Below, piece by piece: positions 11,230 to 23,584 of a stretch of DNA of 64,000 nucleotides. Each line of letters opens with the position of its first letter. Positions within the stretch are counted from its first letter, which is position 1. Below the pieces are notes generated by a model. It saw only the letters and a list, made by a program, of their open reading frames with translations, had not been told where the DNA came from and made no database searches. Location of the stretch: NCBI GenBank assembly GCA_027924585.1, contig BSBM01000140.1:6402001-6466000 (forward strand). Direction: 5' to 3'. This DNA comes from Larix kaempferi. Taxonomy: Eukaryota > Streptophyta > Pinopsida > Pinales > Pinaceae. Both the position numbers and the translations under genes were made by a program.

Positions 11230-12584
11230 TACAAGTATTTTTCATTCTTTATAAAGGAGAATATTTAAACATTCACATTCTAGAAAATATGTGCAACATG
11301 AAGATCTCTTTTGTGGAGTAAAACAAGGCAAATGCAAATATATTTTACCAAACCAAAATAACTGCAGTGGCTATGGAGATTTACACAGTGCTTGTGCTCC
11401 AAAGATTCAATAACTTGATTTTCTTGAGCTTGAGCTCCCAGACTTTCACGTATTGCTAAAAAAATTACTTTGACTTCTCTCCTCTCCTTATTACATGCTC
11501 ATTCTCTCTTTTAAAATGACTATGTTTTTCATGTTAAATACAAAGACCAAGAAAATGGCTTCTCTTGGAAGCTACCAAGTAACATTAAAAACTGTAATTA
11601 AATTTTTGAGTGACATTTACCTAAGAACTTGATCTCTGAGCTACTATGCAGCCGCTTAAATATGGTAAGACGTGAAATCCATACCCTGACAGATTGACTG
11701 ACATTACAAACTGACAGATTGATTGACTAAATGACTGACAGAGCCGGCTTAAACTAAATACACAATCAACTCATACTTAATACTTCCAACACTTTTAAGG
11801 ATTGTTATTCCTTAAAGGACAATAGAATTATATGACCAAATCTTACTGGCCATGAGTTACCAGTTTTGATTGAGGTATTTCCTATAAAAATTGAATAGAT
11901 ATGTATCAATATTTTAGATAGCATGTGCCATAATCTATGCTTACGAAGATCTTTTACTTTTCTTTGATTATTAATTTTTTTATGAACGATGCCACAATAA
12001 GGTATCTAGGAGGATTACTTAGATTAACTGGTTGATTCCTTTTTGTCACTAACGGTTTTACATGCCCTTTTTTAAATTAATATGCTACCAATGTTCAGGA
12101 TTTTGGGTTTTTGTGCTATATAGCTCCTATAATGCAACATTTTTTCTTGTTATAGCACGTAAGATGCGATATTCCTCGCTAAGGAAATAACCCTTTTCTT
12201 TGAGTAAAGCATTCTGAATAGTTTGTCTCTCACGCTTCCTTAATGCCTTGTTGCAAATGACGCTTGTAGCTGTATTTCCTCTTAAAAAAATTGAGTCTAA
12301 ACTGCTGGGTTTTCTATCATTAGATAGGGAATGCATTAGAATTCTTCACGTCGAGCATAGGAATGCTTTAAGATCGAAATTAGTATACAATTTCAAAATT
12401 TTAGCTAGTCTTGTTTTAAGGAAGGAAAGTTTTTTTTTACTTCATTATTTTTTGAAAAAATCATTTAGATGGATCTCTTTAAAACAAAGAAAAACAAATT
12501 CCTGAAATTGTTGTAAGAAATTTAAAAAGTAACCATGTATTTTATTTCTAGAAAATGAAAATGAAAAGTTATAGCTCTATAAAA
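11230..12584. other. No gene seen; left flank of the CACTA element
   Basis: AT-rich sequence. A cluster of GACTGACA/GATTGACT words lies at 11690-11750. Open frames at 12127-12505 on both strands overlap each other and match nothing I recognise. Confidence 0.4.
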
Positions 12585-12587
12585 ACT

Positions 12588-12950
12588 CACTAGTACAAAA
12601 TGAGAGATAAGTGACTAGGGGACTAAAAAAGTTAGTCACCACTATTTTTTCAAGAGATAAATGACTAAAATTGAGCAATTTTAAATAAGCCAACTAAAAA
12701 TGACTAAGATAAACGACTAATTTAGTCATGGGATAAAATATATGACTAGATAACAAGTGACTAAAATAAAAATGACTAACATAAATGACTAATTTAGTCA
12801 TGGGATAAAATATATGACTAGATAACAAGTGACTAAAATAAAAATGACTAACATAAATGCTAATTTAGTCATGGGAATATAAATATGACTATTTAACAAC
12901 GATTAATGTGAATTAGTCGTTTATGTTAGTCATTTTTAGTTGTGTCACAC
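12588..12950. repeat. Left subterminal repeat region of the CACTA element
   Basis: The heptamer TGACTAA or its inverse TTAGTCA recurs many times in both orientations, including a duplicated block with period about 69 (around 12705-12860). In CACTA elements such subterminal motifs bind the transposase. That function is inferred from the family. Confidence 0.8.
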
Positions 12951-13541
12951 TGACAATGGAAAATTACAATTTTGATAATAAATTTGCACAATATTTTACT
13001 AAATTTTAACAATGTGGATGGATTTAGATATCTTACTATGGGGGTCATAGTCCATGTGTGCGGTCCCAAACCACCATATTGGCCCTCCATAGGGGATATT
13101 TGGCCTGGAAGTGGGATGTGGTGCTCATTTTGAAGTTTAGAACACTAGATATGGTTTCTAATATTATAAGGTTTTTTTTATAAGCTATAACTTCATATAT
13201 TACTTGGCAAAAGATTACATCGGATAGCCATTATAGCTCAAGATTAGCATTCGACACAGAACTACAGACAATGTCGTCACAAAAATCTATTCCCCACATC
13301 CCAACAATTCCACCTCATTATACGAAGCATGAAGCCAGAAAAACTTTCATCCCATATTAGAGCAACGAAACTAAAGACTTCAATATAGTGATTCCTGTAT
13401 AAGACTTCTACCCAAGCACTAGGATTGACATGTTGCATATGACAGACTATCAACGTTAATTACAGCCAAAAGGATCAAATAGAAACACACTTATAATTAT
13501 CACACCTAAAATCTCAACGAAATGTCAGCCTGGAAATCCTC

Positions 13542-14403
13542 CTAATGGTTGGCTGGGGTTCCCATGCCATCTGCATCTTGGTAGACAACTCCCCACTCAC
13601 CCGCACACATCCTAGCCGAGACACTAAGAGGAGGAGCTCCCTCCTCCTTCAAGCGAGGAAGAAATGGTATTCCCAAGTGGTGGGTGATTACATCAATTTT
13701 CATGTGAATGAGCCATGAATCCAATATTAGATGCTCCTCCATAAGTGAGAAAGGATATTATCCCCTAAACTCTTCAGCTCGCGCTCCTGAATCAGGTGTC
13801 CAATTACCCAGAACATGGATACAACCCATTCATACAATAACAAGTGGTCCTGAGTGGAACCAGGGTCCAAAATCCAATGCTCAAGCATAGAAAATTCCTC
13901 AACTGGCTTCAAAACCTCTAGCTCTTCCCATAAATATTCCTTCTCCACGGAGTCGTTATTTGCCATAATTTCCTTCAGAATTGTGGCGATGTATCCCCAA
14001 GTGTCCAAGCCACCCTCAACTTCCCTTAGATCACTCTTTTATTCCCTCCCCTGAGCTTTCCCTTAATGGACGCCTCAACATTCTCTGGCTCATACATGTC
14101 TTCCTCATGACCGCACTTCCGACCACTATAACTAGTTGTTAATGAGCTTAGACTTGCCACCTTCAGTAGATAGGCGATAATTCCAAGCAATGATATAGCA
14201 TGAGAAGTCAAATTGATGACCTCATAGATGAGGACGAGGGAATTATACCTGAGGAAAATGCATCCACTGTCATAACTATGCCAATACCAGGGATCGTCCT
14301 CAAATGGGACATAAAAACACATTTTGCACTTGCATCCAACCTCGCCATAATTAATTGCCATAACTACTATCGTACCTCCCTTCTCCATGCCCTTATGATT
14401 CAT
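13542..14403 (-). other. Unidentified minus-strand open frames inside the CACTA element
   Basis: Three minus-strand frames (14403-14026, 14008-13727, 13742-13542) follow one another in different registers, as if one gene had suffered two frameshifts. The region has higher GC than its surroundings. The predicted peptides (for example WGYIATILKEIMANND and YVPFEDDPWYWHSY) match no domain I know and show no TNP2 or TNPA features. They could be element genes or a third captured host fragment. Confidence 0.3.
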
Positions 14404-14939
14404 AGTACCTTCTCATGGGCCTGATATGATTCATTTACATGCAGACTAGAGTTTCGTCCATCCGTGGTCCATCCTACATGCGGCGGTCTCAAATGTCCAT
14501 GTGCCATCATAATCTCCTCTTGCTAGTTGCCTCCACCCGCATCCACGGATTAATTATTATAAGGTTTATTAACTTAATGATAATGAAATTGCAAGTTTAT
14601 ACCATGGTTGAAGATCTAATTTAACAAATTTGAGGTCATGGCTTATCAACATAGTTGAAGGCCATGCTTTGTGATTAACAATATAGTTGGAGATCATTAT
14701 AGGTCATGGTTTATGATTAACATGATTGGAGCATAGAGGTCATGGTTTAATTGTGGGCTTAAACTTTTAATTATTAATATTTTTAATCTCACTTTAATGT
14801 TTTAATTTTCTAAATTTGTAATCTTTTAAAATTATATTTTGACTTATTATATCTTTTAATTTCTAATTTTTAAATTATTAACCTTTTTAATATTATTTTA
14901 ATGTTATAAACTCCTAATTTTTTAATTTATAATATTGTT

Positions 14940-15190
14940 ATATATATATATATATATATATATAACTAAACATTAATATAATAAATAAAGAATAAAAACA
15001 TAAACATTAATATAATAAATAAAACTAAACATTAATATAATAAATAAAACTAAACATTAATGTAATAAATAAAAAATAAAAACATAAACATTAATATAAA
15101 ACTAAACATTAATATAATAAATAAAAACATAAAACCATAAAACGGCAAAAACAAAGAAAAATATAAAAAAAATAATATAAGAAGTAAAAC
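14940..15190. repeat. (TA)n followed by AT-rich minisatellite
   Basis: A dinucleotide TA run (about 14939-14963) is followed by at least six imperfect copies of a unit of about 25 bases around AAACATTAATATAATAAATA. Simple AT-rich expansion; no gene. Confidence 0.85.
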
Positions 15191-15470
15191 AAAACATATT
15201 GAAATATTTCTTGGCCATTTGAACCCGGCGTGAGATTAAGCTCGACCTCAATCGGACCGCGGATCTAGATTAGGAGTCTTCACTTGAACTTCTCGAAGAG
15301 GAGCAGGGAATAAGCTCGACAGGGAGACAACTAGCAGACCAATCGAACCCTTCTTGTGGATCCATTGCTCCATATGTCAAATATGTTTTCTAAGGGCAAA
15401 AACCTTGTAAGTACACCATAAACCCCTACTATGTTCAGGATTTGATTCTACATCTATGCTATGTTTAGGG

Positions 15471-15850
15471 TTTGATTTTGGATTTGTGTTATATTTTTCA
15501 TGCTTTTTAGGTTTTTAATAGCATATAAGTCACACAAATTTCAAACCCTGGTAAAATTTATGAAATATTCGACACGGTTTGATTATGGATCTGTGCTATA
15601 TTTTTTATTCCCTTTCGGTTTTTAATAGCATATAACCTGCAGGAGTTTCAAACCATGATAAAATTTATGAAATATTAGAGAGTGTTCGATTTTGGAACTG
15701 GGTTATATTTTTTATGCCCTTCAGATTTTTAATAGCATATATCCTACAGGAGCTTCAAACCTTGGTAAAATTTATGAAATATTAGACAAGGATTGATTCT
15801 GGATCTGCAAGAGTAAACCATGGTAACATTTATGAAATATTAGACATTTA
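15471..15850. repeat. Tandem array, exact 107 bp period, 3.5 copies
   Basis: Copies start at 15471, 15578 and 15685, each exactly 107 bases, and a shortened fourth starts at 15792. Each begins TTTGATT or TTCGATT followed by a GGATCTGTG-like phrase, has TTTTTAATAGCATATA in the middle and ends with AAAATTTATGAAATATTAGA. Substitutions but no length changes separate the three full units. Confidence 0.85.
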
Positions 15851-16384
15851 AACAACATTGCAAGAAAAAACAAAGTTAAAGTGAACATTTGGTTGCTTTT
15901 GGATTCAGGGTTTGTATGATTTTTTTATTGGTCAAGAGTTCAAGTAAGTGCAGGTATCTCTCTATTACTTTTTCTCTCATGTTTCCTTTTTGCCATTTAT
16001 TTTATAATATCTCTTCCGCTTGATTTATAAAGAGAGACATTTCTTCACATTGTGCCCTTCTTATCAGGCTGAGGCTAGACTCCACAGTTATTAAAGGAGG
16101 GGGTTTCGAGGCTACCTAAGAATTTCCATGGTAAGTCCTTGCGATTTACTCCATATACATTGATGTTCATACTAGTGTAGATAATGAGAGATATTTAAAT
16201 GCTATTAAAATGATATTTAGATGGACATAAGATATTTAAATGGCTACGAACTTGCTTTTTTGGGGGGGATTTTTCTCATACATCTGATGCTTAATGGCGG
16301 ACTATTCTCTGATCAATCATCTCTCTTACCAAAACGACTTGTTCATTCGGTGGTTGTGTGTTGTGTTTCAATAGACAAAGAAAG

Positions 16385-17183
16385 ATGTCTATAGTTAAAT
16401 TGGATGATGAGCATACCCATGAAGGTATGAGTGGTATTATTGCAAATCTCATGTCCAATGGATTCAACAATCTTCAAGTTCAGGGAAAATTATATCCGTC
16501 CTTCCCATGAACGCCCCCATATGTCGAAGGTATCTTATTGTCAAAGCATTTCGGTGGTGGATATGAAAGACCTGGATGGACCAAATAGAACAAGAGTTGT
16601 GCAAGAAATCCAACATGCATGCTAGGGGTATGGATTTTTCTAGGTACACCTTTCAATCCTGATTCCCTATCATATCAATACTTTTGCAAGAATAAAATTA
16701 TATGCAAACTAAGTTGTACTAATTAATATAGATCCATCTCAAAAAGATTTATTAATGGCCTACGGGACTAAAACTTAAGCATTAGATTTAGATCTTATCT
16801 TGTTAATAGTTGTCATGGCTGTTGAGTTCCTTGATTGACTAGAGACAATTATTTGTCCCCACTTCCATAATTTGAAACATATTCTGATTGGTTTTCCATA
16901 TAGGCACTTTCCCATAGAGTCTGTATATATGTTATGAGTTTGTTACAAATATATCGCATGCAAGTACGCTGTCAAGATGAGGACACTATGTTTAATGCTA
17001 CTAGAAGCGATTTCAGAAGCTTTAGGGTTGGACTTTGATTATTTGAATAGAAATTTTGGAAAACAATACCAATTGATGTCTCTGAATTATTATCCTCCCT
17101 TCCCAAGCCGAGAATTATCGTGTAGCTGTGTGCATTCACTTGAACAGGTTTGGATAGCAGTGATTCCCTTAACTAGCGTTTGA
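16385..17183 (+). pseudogene. 2-oxoglutarate/Fe(II) dioxygenase gene fragment (DMR6-like family)
   Basis: Exon 1 (16385-16643) starts at an ATG and reads GIIANLMSNGFNNLQ. After a frameshift near 16490 it continues FRENYIRPSHERP, then SVVDMKDLDGPNRTRVVQEI, then GYGFF, and ends in TAG directly before a GT donor where the family has Gln. Three features break it: the frameshift, a TGA at 16508 and a TAG at 16623. A second block (about 16962-17115) reads EAISEALGLDFDYLN and NYYPPFPSRELS, matching the part of the family just before the first iron-binding His. The middle of the protein and the whole His-x-Asp/His catalytic half are absent. The family oxidises small molecules such as salicylate or flavonoids in the cytosol. 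The intact intron-side signals show a genomic, not cDNA, origin. It lies inside the CACTA element. Confidence 0.75.
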
Positions 17184-17189
17184 TCTGAA

Positions 17190-20030
17190 GAAAAAAAACT
17201 CTTTTCTCACCACGATTTGGTCTACATAGTGGCCATCACCTTGTGCATGACTCCGTCTAAGTAGTATGGGCCCAATCCACTCGTGGAGTGGTTTGATCTA
17301 CCCACATTTAGATGGTATATGAAGTCTTAATTTCCTTCTTAAATCATGAATGCTATGGATTGCGTGTTTGGTTTCTTGCAAGCCATTCTTTAGAATGTCA
17401 TCCTGATAAAATACAATCGTGATGGCAAATTTCAGTTGTTGTTAAGAGCTAATTTAATTTAATTTCCTTCTTAAATATGAATAAAGGAGCTTCAAATGAG
17501 ATTTAATTTCCTTGTTAAATCGTGATGGCATATCTGAATAAAATAACTTCTGCTAATTTAATTTCCTTGTTGTTGTTAAGAGCTAATTTTAATTGCATTA
17601 GAAGGCATATTTCTGTCCTCATGTTCCATGACTATTTATGAATAAAGGAAGCAGAGTTTATTGAATTTCTGAGTATCTGAGTGTTTCTTAGGGTTTCTAG
17701 AAAGAAAAGCTAGAAAGTGGATCTGCTAATAAACCAACAGATTGTGTGTGCAGAGCATATAGATAGTGTGTGCATAGCATTGTATCTCAATGTATTTATT
17801 TATTTTAAAATGGATTAGTGCATAGAAACCACCTGGAATTTCTGCTGAACATGGAGTAACTAGATTGACATCTTCAAAATGTGAAAGTCTCCATTTTCCT
17901 GTTGAGACTGGTGGCTTACCAGCTAGAAAATAAAACCTATAAGAATGTGAAAATCTCCATTTTGTAAGTTAAATATTACTAACTCTATTACTAGTTAATC
18001 TATATAATTGCATTAAAAAATACTAACATTAATGACAATATTGGTCCATATTAATCATGAACGATTTATAAATATTGTGTTTGTATTATGGATTAACTAT
18101 GTTCAACTATAGAAATCTGCACTCTAAAATATTTATAAATATTTATTGAATTTTATAAAATGTAAATAATAAACAATATTAAAAGTGATATCATTATGTC
18201 TTGCTTTATAGTCATTTGAATATAAGTGGATCAAGTCAAGAGATATTGTTGTTGATTCTAATCCTTGAAGACAAGAAGAGTTTGCAGAAATTACTTACAC
18301 CTTGAAATGAACTACCATCAAGATTCATGGATATTCAGGTACACATTTTAGTGAATTCAACATATAACATTGAATTACCTTGTGTTTTTCATACCAAATA
18401 GATACTTTTCTTATAAAGGTACGTGAAGAAACTAAAGGCATTTGTAAGGCAACAAACACAACCAAAAATTTACATAGGCATGGGATATGCTTGTTTAGAT
18501 TCTTTGCAAGTGCATAAACTCACTTATTGTTAATGGACCAATCCTATGGAAGGTAGAAGGTGAAAGACTAAGACCAAAGAGAAGGACAAGCGTTAGAGAA
18601 AAATGGTGAGTTTCGCACCTCAACAAGTAATCATGGATGATTGTATAAATTTCTTACTTTTAAACAAAATAATATAATTAACCTTTATCATCCCAAAACT
18701 TTACAGATGGAGTGTACTTAACTTGGTACTTCATGACATCATCTTATTATAATTATTTAATTTGTTCATGTACAAATTTCAATGAGATAAAAGAAGTAGA
18801 TAAATTCATGTGATATTATTAAAATGCAACAACAAATTGGGTGGAGTCTTATACGAAAGAAGAAAATAGAGTAAGATAATAAGAGTTAAAAAACAATACA
18901 ATGAAAGTATTACTAGAGAGACTATGTAGATGGTGTCCAAATCATTGCACTAACAGCTGGGTAAAATAATTCATATTAAATAATTACAATAAATAATGTT
19001 GATTCTATTGTTTAATAGTTGTATTCAAGGAGTAGCATTCTCCTAGTAAGATTGTATGGTTTAATGGATAGGGATACAATCATAGAGTTAGTAAAATAAC
19101 TTTAAGGAAAACTTGTGTTAAAGACTCGTTATCACCAATGAACAATTCATATAAAAGTTAAATGTTAGAATATGGGTTTTCAGACAAAATAGTAGATAAT
19201 GACTTTATACTAACAATTGAATTCCTTTTCATACATGTAGAGAAAAAAATTTCAGGAATGTCCTTATCTATGAATAAATATATTGATCCAATAACCATGA
19301 TTTTTAATGGGTTGACTAGTTGAAACAAGATCAAGGAAAAGTGTTATACTCTATCTTCCTCGTATAATAGATGAAGATGTGGAAATTTAGGGAGAGGTAT
19401 ATCATTACCTTCATCAATAAAAATTTTGGATTAAAAAAAAATAAAAAAATTGTAAATCATAGGAGGAAAGCTTTTGTTTTGTTGTTATGTATTTTGTTGA
19501 TATATTGAAAATGGAAGTCAAGTTATAATTTTACTTTTAATAAATTTGGAAACAAATGTAAATGATTCTAGAATTTTTTTGAGATATATATATATATATA
19601 TATAAACATAAATTCTTTAGCAATCGTCTTATAAATTTATATATACGTAAGTTGAAAACAATTGAATGGTGAATTAGACGACCATTGGAATTATTGAAAA
19701 GGTTGTAAACTTATCGGGGGGACAAGCTATTATACCTAATAAGAAAACCAAAGTTAATGAGAAGTGGTTTCCCTACCATATACCTATCCTAGCTATCCTG
19801 GGTTTAAAAAACATCTATGTCCGAATACTGGTAACTTATGTAAATCTCCATTAGATGTTTTCTTAGATCTACTAGTTTACGTTCGGGTACATGCCCTTTA
19901 TGCATTTTGTCTTTTTGGGTACCCATTAGCTACAATTATTTCCTTTGCCTATATTAAACCATATGCTCAACTTGTTATGGACCAAAAATAGAAAATTCTA
20001 ATCAGTAGACTCTGGGTTATTTGTGATGTA
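17190..20030. other. No gene seen inside the CACTA element
   Basis: AT-rich sequence, including a TA run near 19588-19604. A 75-codon plus frame at 19764-19991 precedes the ANTH exons but does not convincingly match the preceding part of that protein. Confidence 0.4.
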
Positions 20031-20031
20031 G

Positions 20032-22913
20032 AGAACTAGCGAACTGGATACTGTTGAACTACTAGAACAATTGCCTGCTTTGCAGCAATATCTTTATCGC
20101 CTAATGGCATGCCAAGTATTTACATCCGAGTCACTATTGTGAAATATATAGTAACTCTGTAATTTTGGAGGCTGGCTACTTTTATTATGTGCTTTTGAGT
20201 TATATGTCCTTTCAATGTGATTTTGGATTGAAAGCACTACATACTGTTGTGTATGGTTGCTAATTTAATAATCTAAATATGTGCATCCGGAAGGGGCAGC
20301 TATATCCAATCATGTGATACAGTATGCACTCACAGCGGTTTGTGGCATCTTCACTCTTTTGTGGTTAAAATTTAATTGTTGTCTTGCATAAAGAAAGTAG
20401 TTTCACTTGCTAAAGTTGATGTCGTACTTTATGATGGGTATACTTATTTTTCTTTTGCACAATGTTGCAGGTTTCTAGAGAAAGCATTAAAATTTATACT
20501 GCATGTCATGTCCCCATTTTGACCCCCTTCGCATTAACTCGTAAATGATGTAAATATTGATATTTAATCATGGTGAGGAGCTCAAGGCCAAGGCCCCACC
20601 ATTGATTCAAGCATTTTATGTATTGGCAATTAAAAATAGATGCATGTGGTTCTTGTGCTAGATAGGCACAATGTAAATTAAGACATCATGTAAATACGAA
20701 TTTTAATGAAAAACCCACAACTAGCTATGCAATGCAACAAAGAGATGGGGGCATGATTCTACAAGGAATAGGGAGGAAAATTATTCAAACCCTTGAGCCA
20801 ATGGTGATAAGACAGATGTCAATGAATAAACCCTCAACTACCCATTCTGACTTATGCACCCAATCATTTAATTCTTCTAGAAATTGGTTGAGGCAGTTAA
20901 TGCCTTGGGAATGAAGAGGCATGGCAGCCAATTTCGTGCATGGGAAAGCCATCAAATTGGGAAAACATACTTTTGCTTTTGGGGCAAGAAAACACCCACA
21001 AAATGGTGCCCAAAGCCATTCTGAACCTAGAGTCTTTCCTCCCTCACGCAGTCTGAGCTAGCTAGGCTTTCCCCATCACGTTTTTTACCAATTTTCTGCA
21101 TTTTTCCATAGCTGGGAGCTCGTTTTTGTGTTGCACAGTGGCTGGGAGAAAGGGAGTCACATTGTGGGGGTTTATAGAGGTCGTTTTTGTCCGTGAAATG
21201 CAGAAAAACGTTTTCTGAAAACGAATTTGCTCTCCCAGGGTTTATTCCCCATCTACCAGTTCATTTTGGTCACCCACGTTTTTTAGCACTTGTGTTTTGT
21301 TGTAGGGTGCATCCCTGTGTTGGTTGGAAATTATGAGCAAGAATTAGGAGTGGAAGTGGACCATAATTGGCTTGATAAACCTAGTGAGGAGGTAACCTCT
21401 CAAGAGTATCAAAAGGGCTGGTTTCTCTTCTATGCACACCTTGAAGAACACTAGAATGGAAGGTATGGCCTGAGGGACTGTGTATTAGTGAAGGGAATAC
21501 TTCCTTGTGCCAGGTGTGTAGGTATTGTGGGGACCAAACTAGATAGATCTTGCGGAGGGTTCCCATATCTCTATGGATGATCCCACTAGCTTAGCAATTC
21601 TTCCTTCCATTACTTAACGGCCTGATAAACCCAACTGTAGCTTGGCTTGGCTGATTTGGTGTATCTTTGGGCTATGTGTGAGTCTGTTGTTCCCTGATTC
21701 CCTGTAGATATCATGCCCAACTCAGGGGTGGCAGTGTGTTGAGATATTGATGATCACAACTGGCCTATGGATGGGTGGAACGTTTCAGTTGCATAGCCAA
21801 TTGCTTGGGACTACTTTGTTATAAGATAAGTATTCTCTTGTGTTAACTTTGCAATTAATTATTTGATGAATATCTTGAATGTATTATGGATGTGTAATTG
21901 AAATTACTTCCGTTGTGTTTTCTTATAATTATACATTTCCATATGTCTTTTTATATTATGTGAATGCTTATTTAATAAGTTCATGGGGCTAGATGCCCGG
22001 TTTTAGCATCACGATCCTCTCCATCGCACTGGTATGATGGGAGGGGACATGACACTGCAATTAATGATGCCACCATCAACCTTGTTGACAAGGTATGAAA
22101 TGTTATGGTTTAAATGTTTAATTAGCATTGCATCTTAATTATAATTGATCTATAGCTCTGATAACTGCAACTATCTACCTACAATTCTTTGAAATGCAAC
22201 GCCATGATACTATTAAGGCACTTGATATCTATAGGCGAGCTAGTAAACATGTATGGTTGGAACTTTCATGTTCCAAAAGTGTTCTAATTGATGTCTTTAG
22301 TTTCAAACCATGTCAAAACAGTCCCATATACCTCCTATTATTTTGTTCTCTAGGATGATTGTGATCCAACATTACTTTTTTTAAAAGCATTTGCTTCAGT
22401 GGCATTCCCTCTGAACATATTTGAAGTGTTTAATTTTATCATCATTACCTTCTCTCGTTGTATACACTTACCATTCCTATTCTTTTCCAGCATGTTTAAT
22501 TTAAAGAAACAAATTTTCTAGCATCATTTCTGAAATGTGGAATGAATATCACTTTGTGTCACCCATGACGAATAAAATAACTTTATTGCAATTATTTGTT
22601 CCACTGGCATGGTAGGCTGAAAAATTATCAGAGTTCTACAAAGTTTCCAAAGGTCTTGACCTTGGACGTGGATTTAAATTTCCTACACTTGAATAGGTAC
22701 AGATAATTTGTGAACTTTGTCATCATGTTCAGTGCAACTTTTTAGTGTAATGACATGTAGCTGGTCATTATAGATGTGCATGGTTTTGTGTGATACTTAC
22801 TTTGGTTCTTGTGAATCAAATTACTAAATAAAAATCCACCAACATTGTTCATTTATGCAATGGAAGAGTATGTTAAAGATGCCCCAAGATCATCATCCAT
22901 CCATAGAGAGTTG
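20032..22913 (+). pseudogene. ANTH-domain clathrin assembly protein gene fragment (six exons)
   Basis: Six collinear phase-0 exons remain. They are 20032-20115 (RTSELDTVELLEQLPALQQY), 20287-20337 (PEGAAISNHVIQYALTA), 20471-20503 plus 22060-22092 (SRESIKIYTA and INDATINLVDK), 22185-22250 (FFEMQRHDTIKALDIYRR), 22616-22696 (AEKLSEFYKVSKGLDLGRG) and 22836-22913 (AMEEYVKDAPRSSS). Together they give about 142 codons of the helical ANTH domain of AP180/CALM-type adaptors, which bind phosphoinositides and recruit clathrin at membranes. GT donors are mostly kept. The AG acceptors before exons 2, 4 and 6 are lost, and the last codon of exon 5 (Gln in the family) is TAG. Exon 3 is split by a solo LTR. 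The N-terminal ANTH part and the C-terminal clathrin-binding tail are absent. Introns are retained, so genomic DNA was captured. Confidence 0.87.
20504..22054. mobile_element. Solo LTR, 1551 bp, inside an ANTH exon
   Basis: It begins TGTCATGTCCCC and ends GGGGACATGACA, a perfect 12-base inverted pair. The pentamer CTGCA flanks both sides (20499-20503 and 22055-22059). Removing the LTR and one pentamer restores the ANTH reading frame across the site, which confirms the boundaries independently. Its ends resemble those of the LTR at 2560-4582. Orientation is not clear. Confidence 0.92.
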
Positions 22914-23500
22914 GTATGAACATCTATCCTAAAGAGAGTATATAGTATTATAGTGTTTTGAGGACACCCAAATTGCATTTTGTTTGTTATTTACAAAGTT
23001 CTAGTAGGTACAACTGAATAGCAGCAGAATAGCAGCAGACCTGCTACTGTACAAATGAAAGGGTAGCCTGTTGTTCAAAAAAGTGGTTTTGCTCCTAAGG
23101 CAATTCCTAGAATAATTTTTACTGCAATTGGTTTTGAAGAAGTGAAGTTGAATATAATTGTATGTATTTTGGATCTCAGACAAGAAAACGTCTCTAGATG
23201 TCGAGAGATCAACAATTAAAACAAATTTATGGCAAGTTGAATCTTGTATTCTTTTCTATCTGTGAAGGGTAGCAGCGTGCTTTTGTTCGTGATAATTTGT
23301 ACAGCCGTGGGTTATTGTACTCATGCGTAGTTTGTAAGATCATTCTTCTTTGAATTTTCATAATTGTCATAGTTGAACTGTTATATCTTAGAATTCTTTT
23401 AGTACTTGAAGAATTTTTCTTGAATTTGTTTGACATTCATTTTGTTCCCATGCAAAATTTGTTTGAATATCATCATTGTCAAGCAATAACAACTTCTTAA

Positions 23501-23574
23501 AGGATGCTAGATCAATGGTAGAGCACCTGCCTAATTATAGGCAAGAGATTGGTGGTTCGATTCCTACGTACCCT
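23501..23574 (+). tRNA. tRNA-like sequence (pseudogene or SINE head)
   Basis: A box (TAGATCAATGG, 23508-23518, one change from TAGCTCAATGG) and a perfect B box (GGTTCGATTCC, 23554-23564) have normal spacing, with GTAGAGCACCTGCC between them. The ends AGGATGC and GTACCCT can pair at six of seven positions. The anticodon and T stems are imperfect, so it is not a functional tRNA. It lies just inside the right subterminal repeats of the CACTA element. Confidence 0.45.
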
Positions 23575-23584
23575 ATCATAAATT

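Noticed and set aside
19764-19991. 75-codon plus frame just before the ANTH exons, with a VYVRVHALYAF stretch faintly like the WVRTYAL part of ANTH
   Set aside because: The other exons are well conserved, so such weak similarity next to them is not convincing; no splice sites support it.
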